A stretch of 64,000 bases of DNA from Sporosarcina highlanderae (GTDB taxonomy: Bacteria; Bacillota; Bacilli; Bacillales_A; Planococcaceae). The translations under genes were made by a program, and so were the position numbers. Positions 1-9,375 of the stretch are shown in pieces (position 1 is the stretch's first letter; each line of letters starts with the position of its first letter). Location of the stretch: positions 1 to 64,000 of the forward strand of contig NZ_JAROCC010000004.1 of assembly GCF_030433715.1 (NCBI RefSeq), read 5' to 3'. The notes under the pieces are model-generated. The model searched no databases, was not told the DNA's origin, and saw only the letters and a list, made by a program, of their open reading frames with translations.

Positions 1-84
1 ATCCAATACCCGTTCTGCACACATTTTCATCCTCTGTGGTGTAGTGCTGTTTTTGCGCTACATGGATGGCTAACGGGACATATT

Positions 85-993
85 TTAAACTAATAAGAGT
101 TCTCGTCGTTCTGGCTGGAATTGTTTCGCTTTCAACATTTCAATTTCCTGCTGATAAGGAGCCTTCTTGTTTTTAGCATCAGTTCCAACAAAAGGTGTTT
201 CAAGGATTTTTGGAATCGCTCTGAAATCCGGATGATGAACAATATAGCTAAGTGCGTCAAAACCGATATGACCATGCCCTATATTCTCATGTCTATCTTT
301 CATCGCACCACGCTCATTTTTACTGTCATTGACATGAATGACCGAAATTCGATCTTTACCAATGATCCGGTCAAATTCATCCAATACACCATCAAAATCA
401 TTGACGATATCATAGCCTGCGTCGTGGACGTGACACGTATCGAAACAGACGGAAAGCCGTTCGTTATTTTTTACACCATCGATGATTTTTGCGATTTCGT
501 CAAAATTTCTTCCACACTCACTGCCCTTCCCTGCCATCGTTTCAAGCGCTATACGCACATTCGATGAGTTATCGGAGAGGACCTCATTCAACCCTTCAAT
601 AATCTTCGCAATTCCCATGTCAGCACCCGCACCAACATGCGCTCCAGGGTGAAGTACAATTTGGTCAGATCCAAGGGCAGCAGTTCTTTCTATTTCCATC
701 TGAAGAAAGTCGACACCTAATCTGAAAGTTTCGGGTTTTGTTGTGTTACCGATATTGATGATGTACGGAGCGTGGACAACAATATTGGACAATCCATTTT
801 CTTTCATATGCAAAAGTCCCTGTTCGATATTTAACTCTTCAATTGGTTTCCGTCGGGTATTTTGAGGAGCCCCTGTATAGATCATGAAAGTATTTGCCCC
901 ATATCCTAACGCTTCCTCACTCGAGCCTTCAAGCATTTTCTTTCCGTTCATAGAAACATGGGATCCTAATAATAACTGTTGATCATTTTCCAT
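85..993 (-). CDS. nfo: Deoxyribonuclease IV (AP endonuclease IV)
   Basis: Zinc-dependent AP endonuclease of base-excision repair, cleaving 5' of abasic sites; B. subtilis ortholog YqfS. The 302-residue protein has the usual TIM-barrel family length. It shows the family signatures GSHVSM near the N-terminus, [22 protein letters not shown] and [11 protein letters not shown], then the metal-binding HENIGHG and a LETP segment near the end. The ATG overlaps the cshB stop by 11 bases and the GGAG lies rather far upstream (about 14 bases), so translation is probably coupled to cshB. The 84 bases beyond its stop hold no gene I can identify. Confidence 0.95.
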   Translation of the reverse strand: MENDQQLLLGSHVSMNGKKMLEGSSEEALGYGANTFMIYTGAPQNTRRKPIEELNIEQGLLHMKENGLSNIVVHAPYIINIGNTTKPETFRLGVDFLQMEIERTAALGSDQIVLHPGAHVGAGADMGIAKIIEGLNEVLSDNSSNVRIALETMAGKGSECGRNFDEIAKIIDGVKNNERLSVCFDTCHVHDAGYDIVNDFDGVLDEFDRIIGKDRISVIHVNDSKNERGAMKDRHENIGHGHIGFDALSYIVHHPDFRAIPKILETPFVGTDAKNKKAPYQQEIEMLKAKQFQPERRELLLV

Positions 994-2284
994 TTCTACG
1001 TTTCAATCTCCTTTCCCTTTTCTTGAACTTCTCTATCTCTTTTGTCATTTTCTTTTTGTAACCTGGTTTAACTTTGTCTGGTTTTCGAACATAAGAAGCA
1101 GCTTTTCGATCCAGTTCATCAACTTCTTTAACTCGTTTTTTCCTCGCATTTCGCTCTTTTACTTCAATCCATTCACCATTCTTCACGTCTTCATGTACAA
1201 ACGGAATTCCCATCTTTTCAATCTGTACAATCTTGTCGTCCTCTGAAGGCTCATATAATGTTATGGCGATACCCTCAAGGCCCGCTCTCGCTGTTCTTCC
1301 GACACGGTGAATGAAAAACTCCAAGTCATCTGGAAGTTCGTAGTTAATGACATGGCTGACACCTGGAATATCGATCCCACGTGCAGCGAGATCAGTTGCG
1401 ACGATATACTGGTACTCAAGGTCACGAATCTGCTTCATCATTCTAGTTCGTTCACGCGGAGACAAATCGCCGTGGATTCTTCCGGCCTTAATACCTTGCT
1501 CAGCAAGATAATTGGCAATTTCATCCGTATTCTGCTTCGTATTCGTGAAAACGATAGCTAAATATGGATTGATTGCATTTAAGACATGTAACAACTTTTT
1601 CTTCCGATCCATACTGCGAACTGGAACAAGAGAATATTGCATTCCCTCAGTCAAGGGTTTTTTATTTCCAATTTGCACATGAAGTGGATTCTCCATGTAT
1701 TTTGCAAGGAACGGCTTTAATTTTTCTGGAATTGTAGCAGAAAAAACATACATTTCCAGGTTAGTTGGCATTTTCGATGCGAATTGATCGATATCTTCGA
1801 TGAACCCCATGTCAAAGGCTAAATCTGCTTCGTCAATTACAAGAATTGTTGCCGTATGGATTGCCAATGCTCCATTTTCAGAAAGATCTCGAATCCTTCC
1901 TGGCGTTCCGACAATAATATGGGGCTTTGACTTCAACTTATCGATGGAACGTTGTTTATCAGTCCCCCCAATTAAGAGTGAAGTGCGTATCGCTGTGTTT
2001 TCAGTAATCTTGTTTAACTCTTCATATAATTGCATTGCAAGCTCTCTTGTCGGTGCAGTAATGACAGCTTGCAACTCATCTTTATGCTCGTCTAACCGTT
2101 CCACAATTGGTATAAGGAAACTATGTGATTTCCCTGTTCCTGTATGGGCTTGGCCAATTGCATTCGACCCCTTCAAAATTAATGGGATCATTTCCTTCTG
2201 TATTGGTGTAGGTTGTTTGAAACCTAAACGGTCAATAGCATCCCGAAGGAATGGTTTGAATTGATAATCAGTGAATTTAGACAT
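983..2284 (-). CDS. cshB: DEAD-box ATP-dependent RNA helicase CshB
   Basis: RNA helicase of the CshB (YqfR) type, linked in Bacillus to cold adaptation and ribosome assembly. 433 residues. The Q motif around residues 22-30 is followed by Walker A AHTGTGKS (46-53), PTREL (78-82), DEAD (151-154), SAT, and the C-terminal [10 protein letters not shown] motif VI. The last ~70 residues are strongly basic, as expected of an RNA-binding tail. A GGAGG precedes the ATG. It lies upstream of nfo in the same transcript and overlaps it. Family assignment is firm; CshB rather than CshA is inferred from length and the nfo neighbour. Confidence 0.93.
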   Translation of the reverse strand: MSKFTDYQFKPFLRDAIDRLGFKQPTPIQKEMIPLILKGSNAIGQAHTGTGKSHSFLIPIVERLDEHKDELQAVITAPTRELAMQLYEELNKITENTAIRTSLLIGGTDKQRSIDKLKSKPHIIVGTPGRIRDLSENGALAIHTATILVIDEADLAFDMGFIEDIDQFASKMPTNLEMYVFSATIPEKLKPFLAKYMENPLHVQIGNKKPLTEGMQYSLVPVRSMDRKKKLLHVLNAINPYLAIVFTNTKQNTDEIANYLAEQGIKAGRIHGDLSPRERTRMMKQIRDLEYQYIVATDLAARGIDIPGVSHVINYELPDDLEFFIHRVGRTARAGLEGIAITLYEPSEDDKIVQIEKMGIPFVHEDVKNGEWIEVKERNARKKRVKEVDELDRKAASYVRKPDKVKPGYKKKMTKEIEKFKKRERRLKRRNGK

Positions 2285-2396
2285 TTATATGCCTCCTAAC
2301 GTATTCCTATTGTAACAGATTTTCGTTCCATCGTATGTGTTTTTCGCATAGTATACAGTGTGAAAGTTCATATTGACCAAATGAAAGGGGTTATCC

Positions 2397-2858
2397 ATGA
2401 GATACGAATCATTCTATCCATTTGCGCGCGGACAGTCTTCGCCGTACGCCTATAGGCAACCGATGTACGGTCAACAACAGATACCATACTTCGGCCAGTC
2501 GCCGAGACAACCTTTTCAGGGGTCTCCAATGGGAAATCAGTTTGGACCATCCATGCAACAAGGGCAAGGAATGAATACTTCCAAAATGGAAGCATACATG
2601 CAAACGGCCAACCGCTTTTTAACGACTGCTCAGCAATATGCTCCACTTGCTCAACAGATTGCGCCAATGTTCCAGAACCTTCCCGCCATGTGGAGATTAT
2701 ATAAAGGGTTCCAATCGTTGCCTTCTTCAGGATCTGCTGGTGCCGCCGGTGCTGCAACTGCCGCTTCAACCGCTGGTCTGCAAAATGCACCAATAGGTAC
2801 ACCAAGGCCGCCTGCCGGAACTTCCAACCCAAGGATTTTCCAGCCACCTAATTTATAA
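2397..2858 (+). CDS. YqfQ/VrrA-like Gln/Pro-rich protein
   Basis: Small protein of unknown function, 153 residues. The first ~65 residues are rich in Gln, Pro, Met, Phe and Gly with tandem YGQQQ/FGQSPRQP-like stretches. A helical middle (FLTTAQQYAPLAQQIAPMF then MWRLYKGFQ) and an Ala/Gly/Ser-rich linker follow, ending in a Pro-rich tail. This layout and position, divergent from cshB and just before ispH, match the YqfQ (VrrA) proteins of Bacillus, whose repeat-rich ends vary in length between strains. AAAGGGG precedes the ATG. No catalytic motif is visible. Confidence 0.75.
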   Translation: MRYESFYPFARGQSSPYAYRQPMYGQQQIPYFGQSPRQPFQGSPMGNQFGPSMQQGQGMNTSKMEAYMQTANRFLTTAQQYAPLAQQIAPMFQNLPAMWRLYKGFQSLPSSGSAGAAGAATAASTAGLQNAPIGTPRPPAGTSNPRIFQPPNL

Positions 2859-2860
2859 TT

Positions 2861-2889
2861 TTGAAACAAGTGCCTAACTCCGCTATAAT
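2861..2889 (+). promoter_or_regulatory. SigA-type promoter of ispH
   Basis: TTGAAA at 2861-2866 and TATAAT at 2884-2889 are separated by exactly 17 bases, a near-consensus vegetative promoter. It starts two bases after the stop of the preceding gene and gives ispH its own transcript. Confidence 0.8.
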
Positions 2890-2922
2890 AGATATAGATC
2901 GCTTTTGAGGAGTGAGGAACGA

Positions 2923-3903
2923 ATGATAGTAAAGAAGATTTCCCCGCGAGGCTATTGTTACGGGGTTGTTGATGCAATGGTGATAGCAAGAAACGCGGCA
3001 CTCGACAAATCATTGCCGAGACCAATTTATATACTAGGCATGATTGTCCACAACAAGCACGTTACAGACGCATTTGAAGAGGACGGCATCATTACATTGG
3101 ATGGAGATAACCGTTTGGAAATCCTTGAACAGGTTGAAACGGGCACAGTAATCTTCACGGCCCATGGCGTTTCCCCAGAAGTTAGGGAATTAGCACGCCG
3201 TAAAGGACTTGTCTCAATTGATGCCACCTGTCCGGACGTTACAGTCACTCACGATTTAATAAAAGAAAAAACCGATGAAGGATATGACATCATTTATATC
3301 GGCAAGAGACACCACCCTGAGCCTGAAGGTGCAATCGGCGTAGCCCCACATGCTGTCCATCTGATAGAAACTCTGGAAGATGTTGAAAACCTTGATGTTG
3401 AGAATGAGAAATTGCTTGTTACAAATCAGACAACAATGAGCCAATGGGATGTCGTCCATATTATGGAGGCATTGGAGGAAAAATTCCCTCATATTGAAGC
3501 TCATAAGGAGATATGCCTTGCTACCCAGGTTAGACAGGAAGCGGTCGCTGAGCAGGCTGGCGAATCCGATCTTCTTATCGTTGTCGGTGATCCGAAGAGT
3601 AATAACTCAAACAGACTGACGCAAGTTTCTGTTGAAATTGCCAATACGCCTTCATATCGTATTTCAGATGTTTCTGAGATTGATATTAATTGGTTAAAAG
3701 ATGTTAAAACCGTTTCAGTGACCGCTGGAGCTTCTACTCCGACTATCATTGTTCGTGAAGTGATCAATTTCCTTGAAAGCTTCGATCCGGAAGATCCATC
3801 TACTCATACACCTGAACGTAAGTTCAAGTTAGAGAAGATCTTGCCGAAAATCAAAAATCCAGCACCTGTTAAACGAATTGAGCCTTACGTCATAACTGAA
3901 TAA
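2923..3903 (+). CDS. ispH: 4-hydroxy-3-methylbut-2-enyl diphosphate reductase
   Basis: Last step of the MEP pathway: a 4Fe-4S enzyme reducing HMBPP to IPP and DMAPP. 326 residues from the chosen ATG. The three cluster cysteines are visible: Cys12 in RGYCYG, the Cys of DATCPDV, and the Cys of CLATQ. HNKHV, TAHGV and NQTTMS supply the substrate-pocket residues. An in-frame TTG at 2905 is possible, but GGAGTGAGG lies inside that extension at the right distance from the ATG at 2923. It has its own promoter and a terminator, so it is monocistronic. Confidence 0.95.
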   Translation: MIVKKISPRGYCYGVVDAMVIARNAALDKSLPRPIYILGMIVHNKHVTDAFEEDGIITLDGDNRLEILEQVETGTVIFTAHGVSPEVRELARRKGLVSIDATCPDVTVTHDLIKEKTDEGYDIIYIGKRHHPEPEGAIGVAPHAVHLIETLEDVENLDVENEKLLVTNQTTMSQWDVVHIMEALEEKFPHIEAHKEICLATQVRQEAVAEQAGESDLLIVVGDPKSNNSNRLTQVSVEIANTPSYRISDVSEIDINWLKDVKTVSVTAGASTPTIIVREVINFLESFDPEDPSTHTPERKFKLEKILPKIKNPAPVKRIEPYVITE

Positions 3904-3913
3904 GGTAAATTAA

Positions 3914-3945
3914 GTGCTGTCCCACCATTACGGGCAGCACTTTTT
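3914..3945 (+). terminator. Terminator after ispH
   Basis: GTGCTGTCCC pairs with GGGCAGCAC (3931-3940 region), followed by TTTTTC. It sits 11 bases after the ispH stop and lies between convergent ispH and yqfO. Confidence 0.85.
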
Positions 3946-3963
3946 CTTTTTCAGCAATAATTT

Positions 3964-5082
3964 TTAAATAAATCGGAACGGATTAGTATCAATTTCTGTT
4001 TGGATAAAGTTGACCTCATATCCTTTTTCCTTCGTAGCATGTTGCATATACTCTGCAACACCTTTAATCATTACCTTTTCTACATGATGCCCTGGATCGA
4101 CAATTGCCAAACCCATCGACTCGGCATCTTGGGCACTATGAAAATCCATATCGCCCGTTACGAAAACATCTGCGCCTTTCCTTTTTGCCGCCTTAGTATA
4201 TTTGCTTCCACTTCCACCTAAAACTGCGACTTTATGCACTGGCTTCCCGGGATTACCGACTACCCTAACAGCTGCAACGTTGAATGCCTCTTTTACATGG
4301 ACTGCAAATTGGTCAAGATTCATTGTCTTGGGTAAATTTCCTACCCGACCAAGGCCGAATTCTTCGGTACGCTGATCCAGCACAAAGAAATCGTACGCTG
4401 GCTCCTCATACGGGTGCGCAGCAAGCATCGCTTTCAAGACTTTACCCCTAATCGGACCAGGAAGCACCACTTCGATTCGTTCCTCCGTGACCTCCTCCAT
4501 TTTGCCGATTTCACCGATAAATGGATTGGCACCTGTCGACGGCATAAATCTGCCCGTTCCTGTAGAAGTGAAACTACAGCCCACATAATCACCAATTGCA
4601 CCTGCCCCGGCCTGCGCCAAAACAGATCGCAGTTCATCCGCATGACTGACAGGACAAAAGACGGCCAATTTATACAAAGGATCGGAGACAGTCGGGCTCA
4701 TTACTTCCAAGTCCTGTAATCCTAACTGGTTTGCAAGAAGGTCATTCACTCCTTTAGGTGCAACATCTAAGTTCGTATGTGCAGCATAAACAGAAATATC
4801 GTGTTTGATGCATTTTTCGATTAGACGACCTTGAGGTGTATCCGTCCATATCGTTTTCATAGGACTAAAAATTGGTGGATGGTGAGCAATTATTAAATTT
4901 GCCCCTTTCGCGATCGCTTCTTCAACTACAGCCTCATTGACATCCAATGTGACAAGCACATTATCAACTTGACGATTTAGCTGACCTATATGCAATCCAA
5001 TCGGATCCCAATCTTCAGCAAACCGTTTCGGCGACCATTTCTCAAAAAGAGCTATAATTTCATGTCCGTTCACTTTTTTCAA
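3964..5082 (-). CDS. yqfO: Nif3-like dinuclear metal centre protein YqfO
   Basis: Member of the Nif3/YqfO family (GTP cyclohydrolase I type 2-like); the biochemical role is unsettled. 372 residues, the long form with a PII-like insert in the middle. N-terminal metal ligands appear in IIAHHPPIF and AAHTNLD, and C-terminal ones in GDMDFHSAQ and the DPGHHVEK segment. The start is TTG, overlapping the trmK stop as TTGA, with GGGAGGG about 10 bases upstream. The pairing with trmK is conserved across Bacillales. Confidence 0.9.
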   Translation of the reverse strand: MKKVNGHEIIALFEKWSPKRFAEDWDPIGLHIGQLNRQVDNVLVTLDVNEAVVEEAIAKGANLIIAHHPPIFSPMKTIWTDTPQGRLIEKCIKHDISVYAAHTNLDVAPKGVNDLLANQLGLQDLEVMSPTVSDPLYKLAVFCPVSHADELRSVLAQAGAGAIGDYVGCSFTSTGTGRFMPSTGANPFIGEIGKMEEVTEERIEVVLPGPIRGKVLKAMLAAHPYEEPAYDFFVLDQRTEEFGLGRVGNLPKTMNLDQFAVHVKEAFNVAAVRVVGNPGKPVHKVAVLGGSGSKYTKAAKRKGADVFVTGDMDFHSAQDAESMGLAIVDPGHHVEKVMIKGVAEYMQHATKEKGYEVNFIQTEIDTNPFRFI

Positions 5083-5777
5083 TTTGTCAAAACCCTCCCG
5101 GCCAACTCAATTTTCTTCCGCAATTGTTCCTTCCTCCGCTGGATTTCATCTGTATCGCCAGCCTTCTCCAACGAATCAAGAATCCTCTTCCACTCTGCTA
5201 ATTCTCTCTCCCATTTCTCAACAAAAATAGGTGACTTATCTTCAAGTAAATATGGACCAAACTTCATTTCGAGCTCATCGTATTCTGCTTTTCCTCTTTC
5301 AAGTACAATAATTTCATAAATTTTGCCGTCTTCTTTTAGGATTTCTTCTTCAATAATGGTCCACCCGTTTTGTACGGCCCATTCACGGATTGACGAAGAA
5401 TGAATATTCGGTTGTGTGATTATTCGTTTCACTTTACCGAGTTTGGCGTTGCCTTCCTGTAAGATTGATGCAATCAAAGGTCCACCCATACCGGCAATGG
5501 TAATCGTATCTACCCCATCGTTTTCCTCGACGGCTTGTAAGCCATTCCCTAAGCGAACAATAATATTATTTTCAAGTCCCTCTTTTTTTACATTTTTTTT
5601 AGCCGATTCAAAAGGACCTTTCACGACTTCTCCAGCTATCGCTTTTGAAATTATCCCAGTACGAATTAAATAACATGGCAAATAAGCATGATCGCTTCCA
5701 ATATCGGCCAGTACCGCACCTGATTCAACAAATGAGGCGACTGCTGTAAGACGCTCGGATAGTTTGTCTGAATTCAA
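5079..5777 (-). CDS. trmK: tRNA (adenine(22)-N1)-methyltransferase
   Basis: SAM-dependent enzyme (YqfN family) making m1A22 in the D-loop of bacterial tRNAs. 232 residues. Motif I is VLADIGSDHAYLP near residues 22-34, and the family motif TIAGMGGPLI is near residue 95. The C-terminal third is charged and helical (EEILKEDGKIYEI, then a KWERELAEWKRILDSLE coiled coil). The start is a TTG preceded by GGCGGGG. It overlaps yqfO by four bases. Confidence 0.93.
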   Translation of the reverse strand: MNSDKLSERLTAVASFVESGAVLADIGSDHAYLPCYLIRTGIISKAIAGEVVKGPFESAKKNVKKEGLENNIIVRLGNGLQAVEENDGVDTITIAGMGGPLIASILQEGNAKLGKVKRIITQPNIHSSSIREWAVQNGWTIIEEEILKEDGKIYEIIVLERGKAEYDELEMKFGPYLLEDKSPIFVEKWERELAEWKRILDSLEKAGDTDEIQRRKEQLRKKIELAGRVLTN

Positions 5778-5864
5778 TAAAACCCCGCCTTTCCAATATT
5801 TCCATTATACCCTGACATAGAAAATCTTTCACATTCCTGATATGTAGTTATTTGCCCAATTAAA

Positions 5865-5906
5865 AAGTCATCGAAACGGCAAGTTATTGCCAAGTTTCGA
5901 TGACTT
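5865..5906 (-). terminator. Terminator after cccA
   Basis: AAGTCATCGAAAC and GTTTCGATGACTT form a 13-bp perfect stem. Read on the minus strand it is followed by TTTTTAATT. It lies 8 bases beyond the cccA stop. Confidence 0.88.
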
Positions 5907-5913
5907 CCCGCTC

Positions 5914-6288
5914 TTATTTAAGTGTTAGAAGATAGTCTGCCAATTCATTGATTTGCTCATCAGAGAGTTTACCGCCAAATGCAGGCATCATTCCGCCACC
6001 AGCACCATTTTTAATGATATCATGAATCGTTTCTTTGGAGTCTTTTAGACCGTGTAGACTTGGTCCAACCCCACCAGTCAAATCGCCACCATGACAACTG
6101 ATACATTGTCCTTGTGCAAAGCTTTCAGGATCAAAATCCTCTGTTGCCGCAGGTTCATTTGTTTTTCCCTCTTCACCTGCTCCAGCGATTTCTTTTTTCT
6201 GATCGATACCGTATAGGGACATGAAGAAAACAAGTCCTAATCCTAGCGCAAAAATCAGGATATAAGGCACTACAGGATTGCTTTTCAT
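5914..6288 (-). CDS. cccA: Membrane-anchored cytochrome c-550
   Basis: Small electron carrier on the outer face of the membrane. 124 residues: an N-terminal membrane anchor (about 8-28), an Ala/Glu linker, then a class I cytochrome c domain with haem motif CISCH at 62-66. An axial Met is likely in the GGGMMPAFGG segment, followed by LSDEQINELADYL. The ATG at 6288 is chosen because GGAGG sits seven bases upstream; an in-frame start six codons earlier lies before that site. Flanked by trmK and rpoD-region genes as in B. subtilis. Confidence 0.93.
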   Translation of the reverse strand: MKSNPVVPYILIFALGLGLVFFMSLYGIDQKKEIAGAGEEGKTNEPAATEDFDPESFAQGQCISCHGGDLTGGVGPSLHGLKDSKETIHDIIKNGAGGGMMPAFGGKLSDEQINELADYLLTLK

Positions 6289-6451
6289 TGAATTACCCTC
6301 CTTCACCAGGAATTATTCTGTAAAATTATACAGTGCACATCTCATATTGTACTGTATCCTGTTGAAAACTGAAAGAGTAAACCCCATACATTTCTTCGTT
6401 TGTGACAATTTCGACAAACTTTTTCATAGTTTGGGAAATTTTATGTGAAAA

Positions 6452-7591
6452 TCAACTAAGTAGAAGTCGTGAGATTACCATACGTTGCACTTCCGAAGTC
6501 CCTTCGCCAATTTCAAGCAGTTTTGCATCACGCATATAGCGTTCGACCTCGTACTCTTTCATGTATCCATATCCGCCGTGGATTTGAATTGCCTCGTCAG
6601 CAACTTCCATTGCGATTTCGGATGCATATAGCTTACACATCGCGGCTTCCTTCGTAAATGGTCTGCCTTGATCCTTCAGCCATGCCGCCTTGTATACCAT
6701 GTTTCTTGCTAATTCTATTTTCATCGCCATATCCGCAAGTTTAAATTGTGTAACTTGGAATTCCGATAATGTCTTCCCAAACTGCTTGCGTTCTTTGGAA
6801 TATTTCAATGCTCTGTCGAAAGCTGCCTGGGCTATACCAACAGCCATCGCACCGATTCCGATTCTTCCGCCATCCAATGTAACAAGGAATTGCCTGAAGC
6901 CATTCCCACGCTTTCCAAGCAGGTTTTCTTGCGGTACCCTTACATTATCAAGCACCAATTCAGTTGTATTTGAAGCATTTAAACCCATTTTTTCGTAGTT
7001 ATCAATTACTTTAAAGCCTTCCGCAGCGGTTGGTACAATAATTGCACTTATTTCCTTCTTACCATTCTCTTGGCCTGTTATAGCTGTTAGGGCTAAGTGT
7101 TTCGCATGGCTCGCATTCGTAATATAAGCTTTAGAGCCGTTGATGACAAAATCATCTCCGTCTTCTTTTGCAGTTGTTTGAGTACCGCCTGCATCAGACC
7201 CTGCATTCGGTTCTGTAAGACCAAAAGCTCCGAAAGATTCACCTGTACAGATAGGAGTTAAATACTTCTGTTTTTGTTCTTCCGTTCCAAAAAGATGTAG
7301 AGGTGCCCCCCCTAAAGATATATGTGCGGAATATGTAATTCCTGTAGAGGCGCATGCACGGCTCAATTCCTCAGTTACAATAGCGAAACTTGTCGTATCG
7401 GCCCCTGCCCCGCCGTATTCCTCTGGAAACGGAAGCCCCATCATTCCCATTTCAGAAAGCTGTTTGAAAATCTCTATTGGAAATTCCTTTGTACGGTCAC
7501 GTTCTATTGCACCTGGTGCAACAACTTCATCCGCAAATTCCCTCATCATCTTTCGAATCATTTGCTGTTCATCTGTCAAATCAAAATTCAT
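6452..7591 (-). CDS. Acyl-CoA dehydrogenase (short-chain type)
   Basis: FAD flavoenzyme making the alpha-beta double bond of acyl-CoA in fatty-acid or branched-chain degradation, passing electrons to ETF. 379 residues from the second ATG. FAGLTEPN-type FAD motif (FGLTEPNAGSD), YITNASHA, DGGRIGIGAMAVGIAQAA, RKQFGK, QIHGGYGYMKEYEVERYMRD and the catalytic-Glu segment EIGEGTSEVQR near the end are all intact. AAAGGGG abuts the first ATG (7600), so the ATG at 7591 is better placed. It resembles MmgC/AcdA; substrate cannot be told. It is an insertion relative to the B. subtilis order. Confidence 0.92.
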   Translation of the reverse strand: MNFDLTDEQQMIRKMMREFADEVVAPGAIERDRTKEFPIEIFKQLSEMGMMGLPFPEEYGGAGADTTSFAIVTEELSRACASTGITYSAHISLGGAPLHLFGTEEQKQKYLTPICTGESFGAFGLTEPNAGSDAGGTQTTAKEDGDDFVINGSKAYITNASHAKHLALTAITGQENGKKEISAIIVPTAAEGFKVIDNYEKMGLNASNTTELVLDNVRVPQENLLGKRGNGFRQFLVTLDGGRIGIGAMAVGIAQAAFDRALKYSKERKQFGKTLSEFQVTQFKLADMAMKIELARNMVYKAAWLKDQGRPFTKEAAMCKLYASEIAMEVADEAIQIHGGYGYMKEYEVERYMRDAKLLEIGEGTSEVQRMVISRLLLS

Positions 7592-7687
7592 ATTATTCAT
7601 CCCCTTTGTTGTGAACGCTTACATTTCTATTATACCGAAGTTCGAAGCATTATCACAATCATTCTTTCGAAGGATGATAGATTTAGA

Positions 7688-8104
7688 CTAAAAAGCTCCG
7701 AACAAGTATAGGGCAATAAATAGGAGACCTGCAACTCCTGAAATTGTAAAATAGATCAATTTCAAGAATCTCCCCGCCACAATCCATAGTAAACAGTTAA
7801 AAGCCGAGAAAATAATCAGTAATGTTGACTGTCCCTCAAAAAAGACAGCACATACTATTAAACTAATCGCGAGTATTGTAAATGCAGAAAATATGTATAA
7901 AAGGTGGAAAAAGACAGAACTCATTTTCTTTTTCTTTTTCTTTTTTTCGTTCATAAGTATTGCGTCAGTAATATCTGGCGCCTGTTCCTGTTCCCCCTGG
8001 GTATAGAGAGTGATAAGAAAATCACAATAATGCTCGGGCAACATTTTATTTTCTTTCCAATAATTTATTTCAGTAATTATGATTTTTTTCCGCTCTGTAC
8101 CCAC
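7688..8104 (-). CDS. Unknown two- or three-helix membrane protein
   Basis: Not recognised as a named family. 138 residues from a GTG with GGGGGAG five bases upstream. The N-terminal third is soluble and contains INYWKENKMLPEHYCDFL, an amphipathic segment I have seen associated with small Bacillales membrane proteins. A run of eight lysines broken only by the preceding Glu precedes three hydrophobic helices (about 63-85, 90-108 and 115-136). The gene is markedly A/T-rich around the Lys run. It lies downstream of the rpoD terminator and upstream of the acyl-CoA dehydrogenase on the same strand. Confidence 0.7.
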   Translation of the reverse strand: MGTERKKIIITEINYWKENKMLPEHYCDFLITLYTQGEQEQAPDITDAILMNEKKKKKKKMSSVFFHLLYIFSAFTILAISLIVCAVFFEGQSTLLIIFSAFNCLLWIVAGRFLKLIYFTISGVAGLLFIALYLFGAF

Positions 8105-8138
8105 AGAGTCTCCCCCTTGCCTTCAACAATAATAAAAC

Positions 8139-8161
8139 GCATCGGCATAAAATGCCGATGC
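8139..8161 (-). terminator. Terminator after rpoD
   Basis: GCATCGGCAT and ATGCCGATGC form a 10-bp stem with a 3-base loop, followed on the minus strand by GTTTTATTATTG. It begins four bases beyond the rpoD stop. Confidence 0.88.
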
Positions 8162-8164
8162 GGA

Positions 8165-9340
8165 TCACTCCAAAAAGTCCTTCAATCTTTTACTGCGTGA
8201 TGGGTGTCTAAGCTTACGAAGTGCTTTTGCTTCAATTTGACGAATTCGTTCACGTGTAACTCCGAAAACTTTTCCAACTTCTTCAAGAGTTCTTGTTCTG
8301 CCGTCATCCAAGCCGAAACGAAGTCTCAAAACATTTTCTTCACGGTCTGTAAGCGTGTCAAGAACATCTTCCAATTGCTCTTTAAGCAATTCATAAGCTG
8401 CGTGATCTGAAGGAGATTGGGCTTCAGAGTCTTCAATAAAATCGCCTAAATGAGAGTCATCTTCTTCACCAATCGGTGTTTCGAGTGAAACCGGCTCTTG
8501 TGCAATCTTTAAAATTTCCCGGACTTTTTCAGCCGTTAAATCCATTTCCTCTCCGATTTCCTCAGGCGAAGGCTCTCGCCCAAGGTCTTGTAGCAATTGA
8601 CGTTGTACTCGAATTAATTTGTTGATGGTTTCCACCATATGGACGGGGATACGAATTGTACGCGCTTGGTCGGCGATAGCACGTGTGATGGCTTGACGAA
8701 TCCACCATGTTGCATACGTACTGAATTTGAATCCTTTCGTATGATCAAACTTCTCAACCGCTTTTATGAGACCCATATTCCCTTCTTGAATTAAGTCAAG
8801 GAACAGCATTCCACGGCCAACATACCTTTTCGCGATACTGACTACAAGACGAAGGTTGGCTTCTGCAAGTTTTTTCTTTGCATTTTCACCCTTCTCGACA
8901 ATTTCCAAAAGCTCCGAATCAGGAGTTTTCATCTCGGCTAATTTTTCTTCCGCCTCCACGCCTTCTTTGATGGCGATCGCCAATTTAACTTCTTCATTAC
9001 CTGTTAGCAAATCAACACGGCCAATTTCTTTCAAGTACATCCGTACAGGGTCATTGATTTTAACTCCAGGAGGGACGCTTAAGTCATTAAGGTCAAATTG
9101 CTCTTCATCTTTTCCGGCATCTTCTTCGTCATCTTTTCTGTCCATTTCGATACCTGCCGCCTCGATTTGATCAAGGAATTCCTCAAATTGTTCTGGTTCC
9201 ATCTCAAATACAGAAAGTTTATCCGTTACCTCTTCAAGGGTCAGTTCCCCTGCTTTTTTACCAGCTTCAAGTAAGCCTGCTTTCACTTCATCTAAAGTCA
9301 TCTCGTGTTCCATCTCTCCAGATTGTTCTTTTTTAGTCAT
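8165..9340 (-). CDS. rpoD: RNA polymerase primary sigma factor SigA
   Basis: Housekeeping sigma factor. 391 residues. An acidic region 1.1 fills the first ~90 residues, and region 1.2 contains [11 protein letters not shown]. Region 2 has [34 protein letters not shown] and [14 protein letters not shown] (–10 recognition). Region 3 follows, and region 4 has [20 protein letters not shown] plus the terminal [24 protein letters not shown] precedes the ATG. The dnaG-rpoD pair is the macromolecular-synthesis operon core, 35 bases apart. Confidence 0.98.
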   Translation of the reverse strand: MTKKEQSGEMEHEMTLDEVKAGLLEAGKKAGELTLEEVTDKLSVFEMEPEQFEEFLDQIEAAGIEMDRKDDEEDAGKDEEQFDLNDLSVPPGVKINDPVRMYLKEIGRVDLLTGNEEVKLAIAIKEGVEAEEKLAEMKTPDSELLEIVEKGENAKKKLAEANLRLVVSIAKRYVGRGMLFLDLIQEGNMGLIKAVEKFDHTKGFKFSTYATWWIRQAITRAIADQARTIRIPVHMVETINKLIRVQRQLLQDLGREPSPEEIGEEMDLTAEKVREILKIAQEPVSLETPIGEEDDSHLGDFIEDSEAQSPSDHAAYELLKEQLEDVLDTLTDREENVLRLRFGLDDGRTRTLEEVGKVFGVTRERIRQIEAKALRKLRHPSRSKRLKDFLE

Positions 9341-9375
9341 AATACCCGTTCCTCCTTAATTCACCAGAATACGGC

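Noticed and set aside
1..84. Possible start of another gene beyond nfo at the window edge
   Set aside because: A GAGGATGAAAATG lies at about 21-35 on the minus strand, but only ten codons are visible, too few to support a call.
121..567. 148-codon plus-strand frame inside nfo
   Set aside because: Fully antisense to a conserved gene with intact motifs; composition typical of a shadow frame.
7904..8200. Phe-rich plus-strand frame over the lysine tract
   Set aside because: Antisense to the A-rich Lys run of the membrane protein; poly-Phe composition is an artefact.
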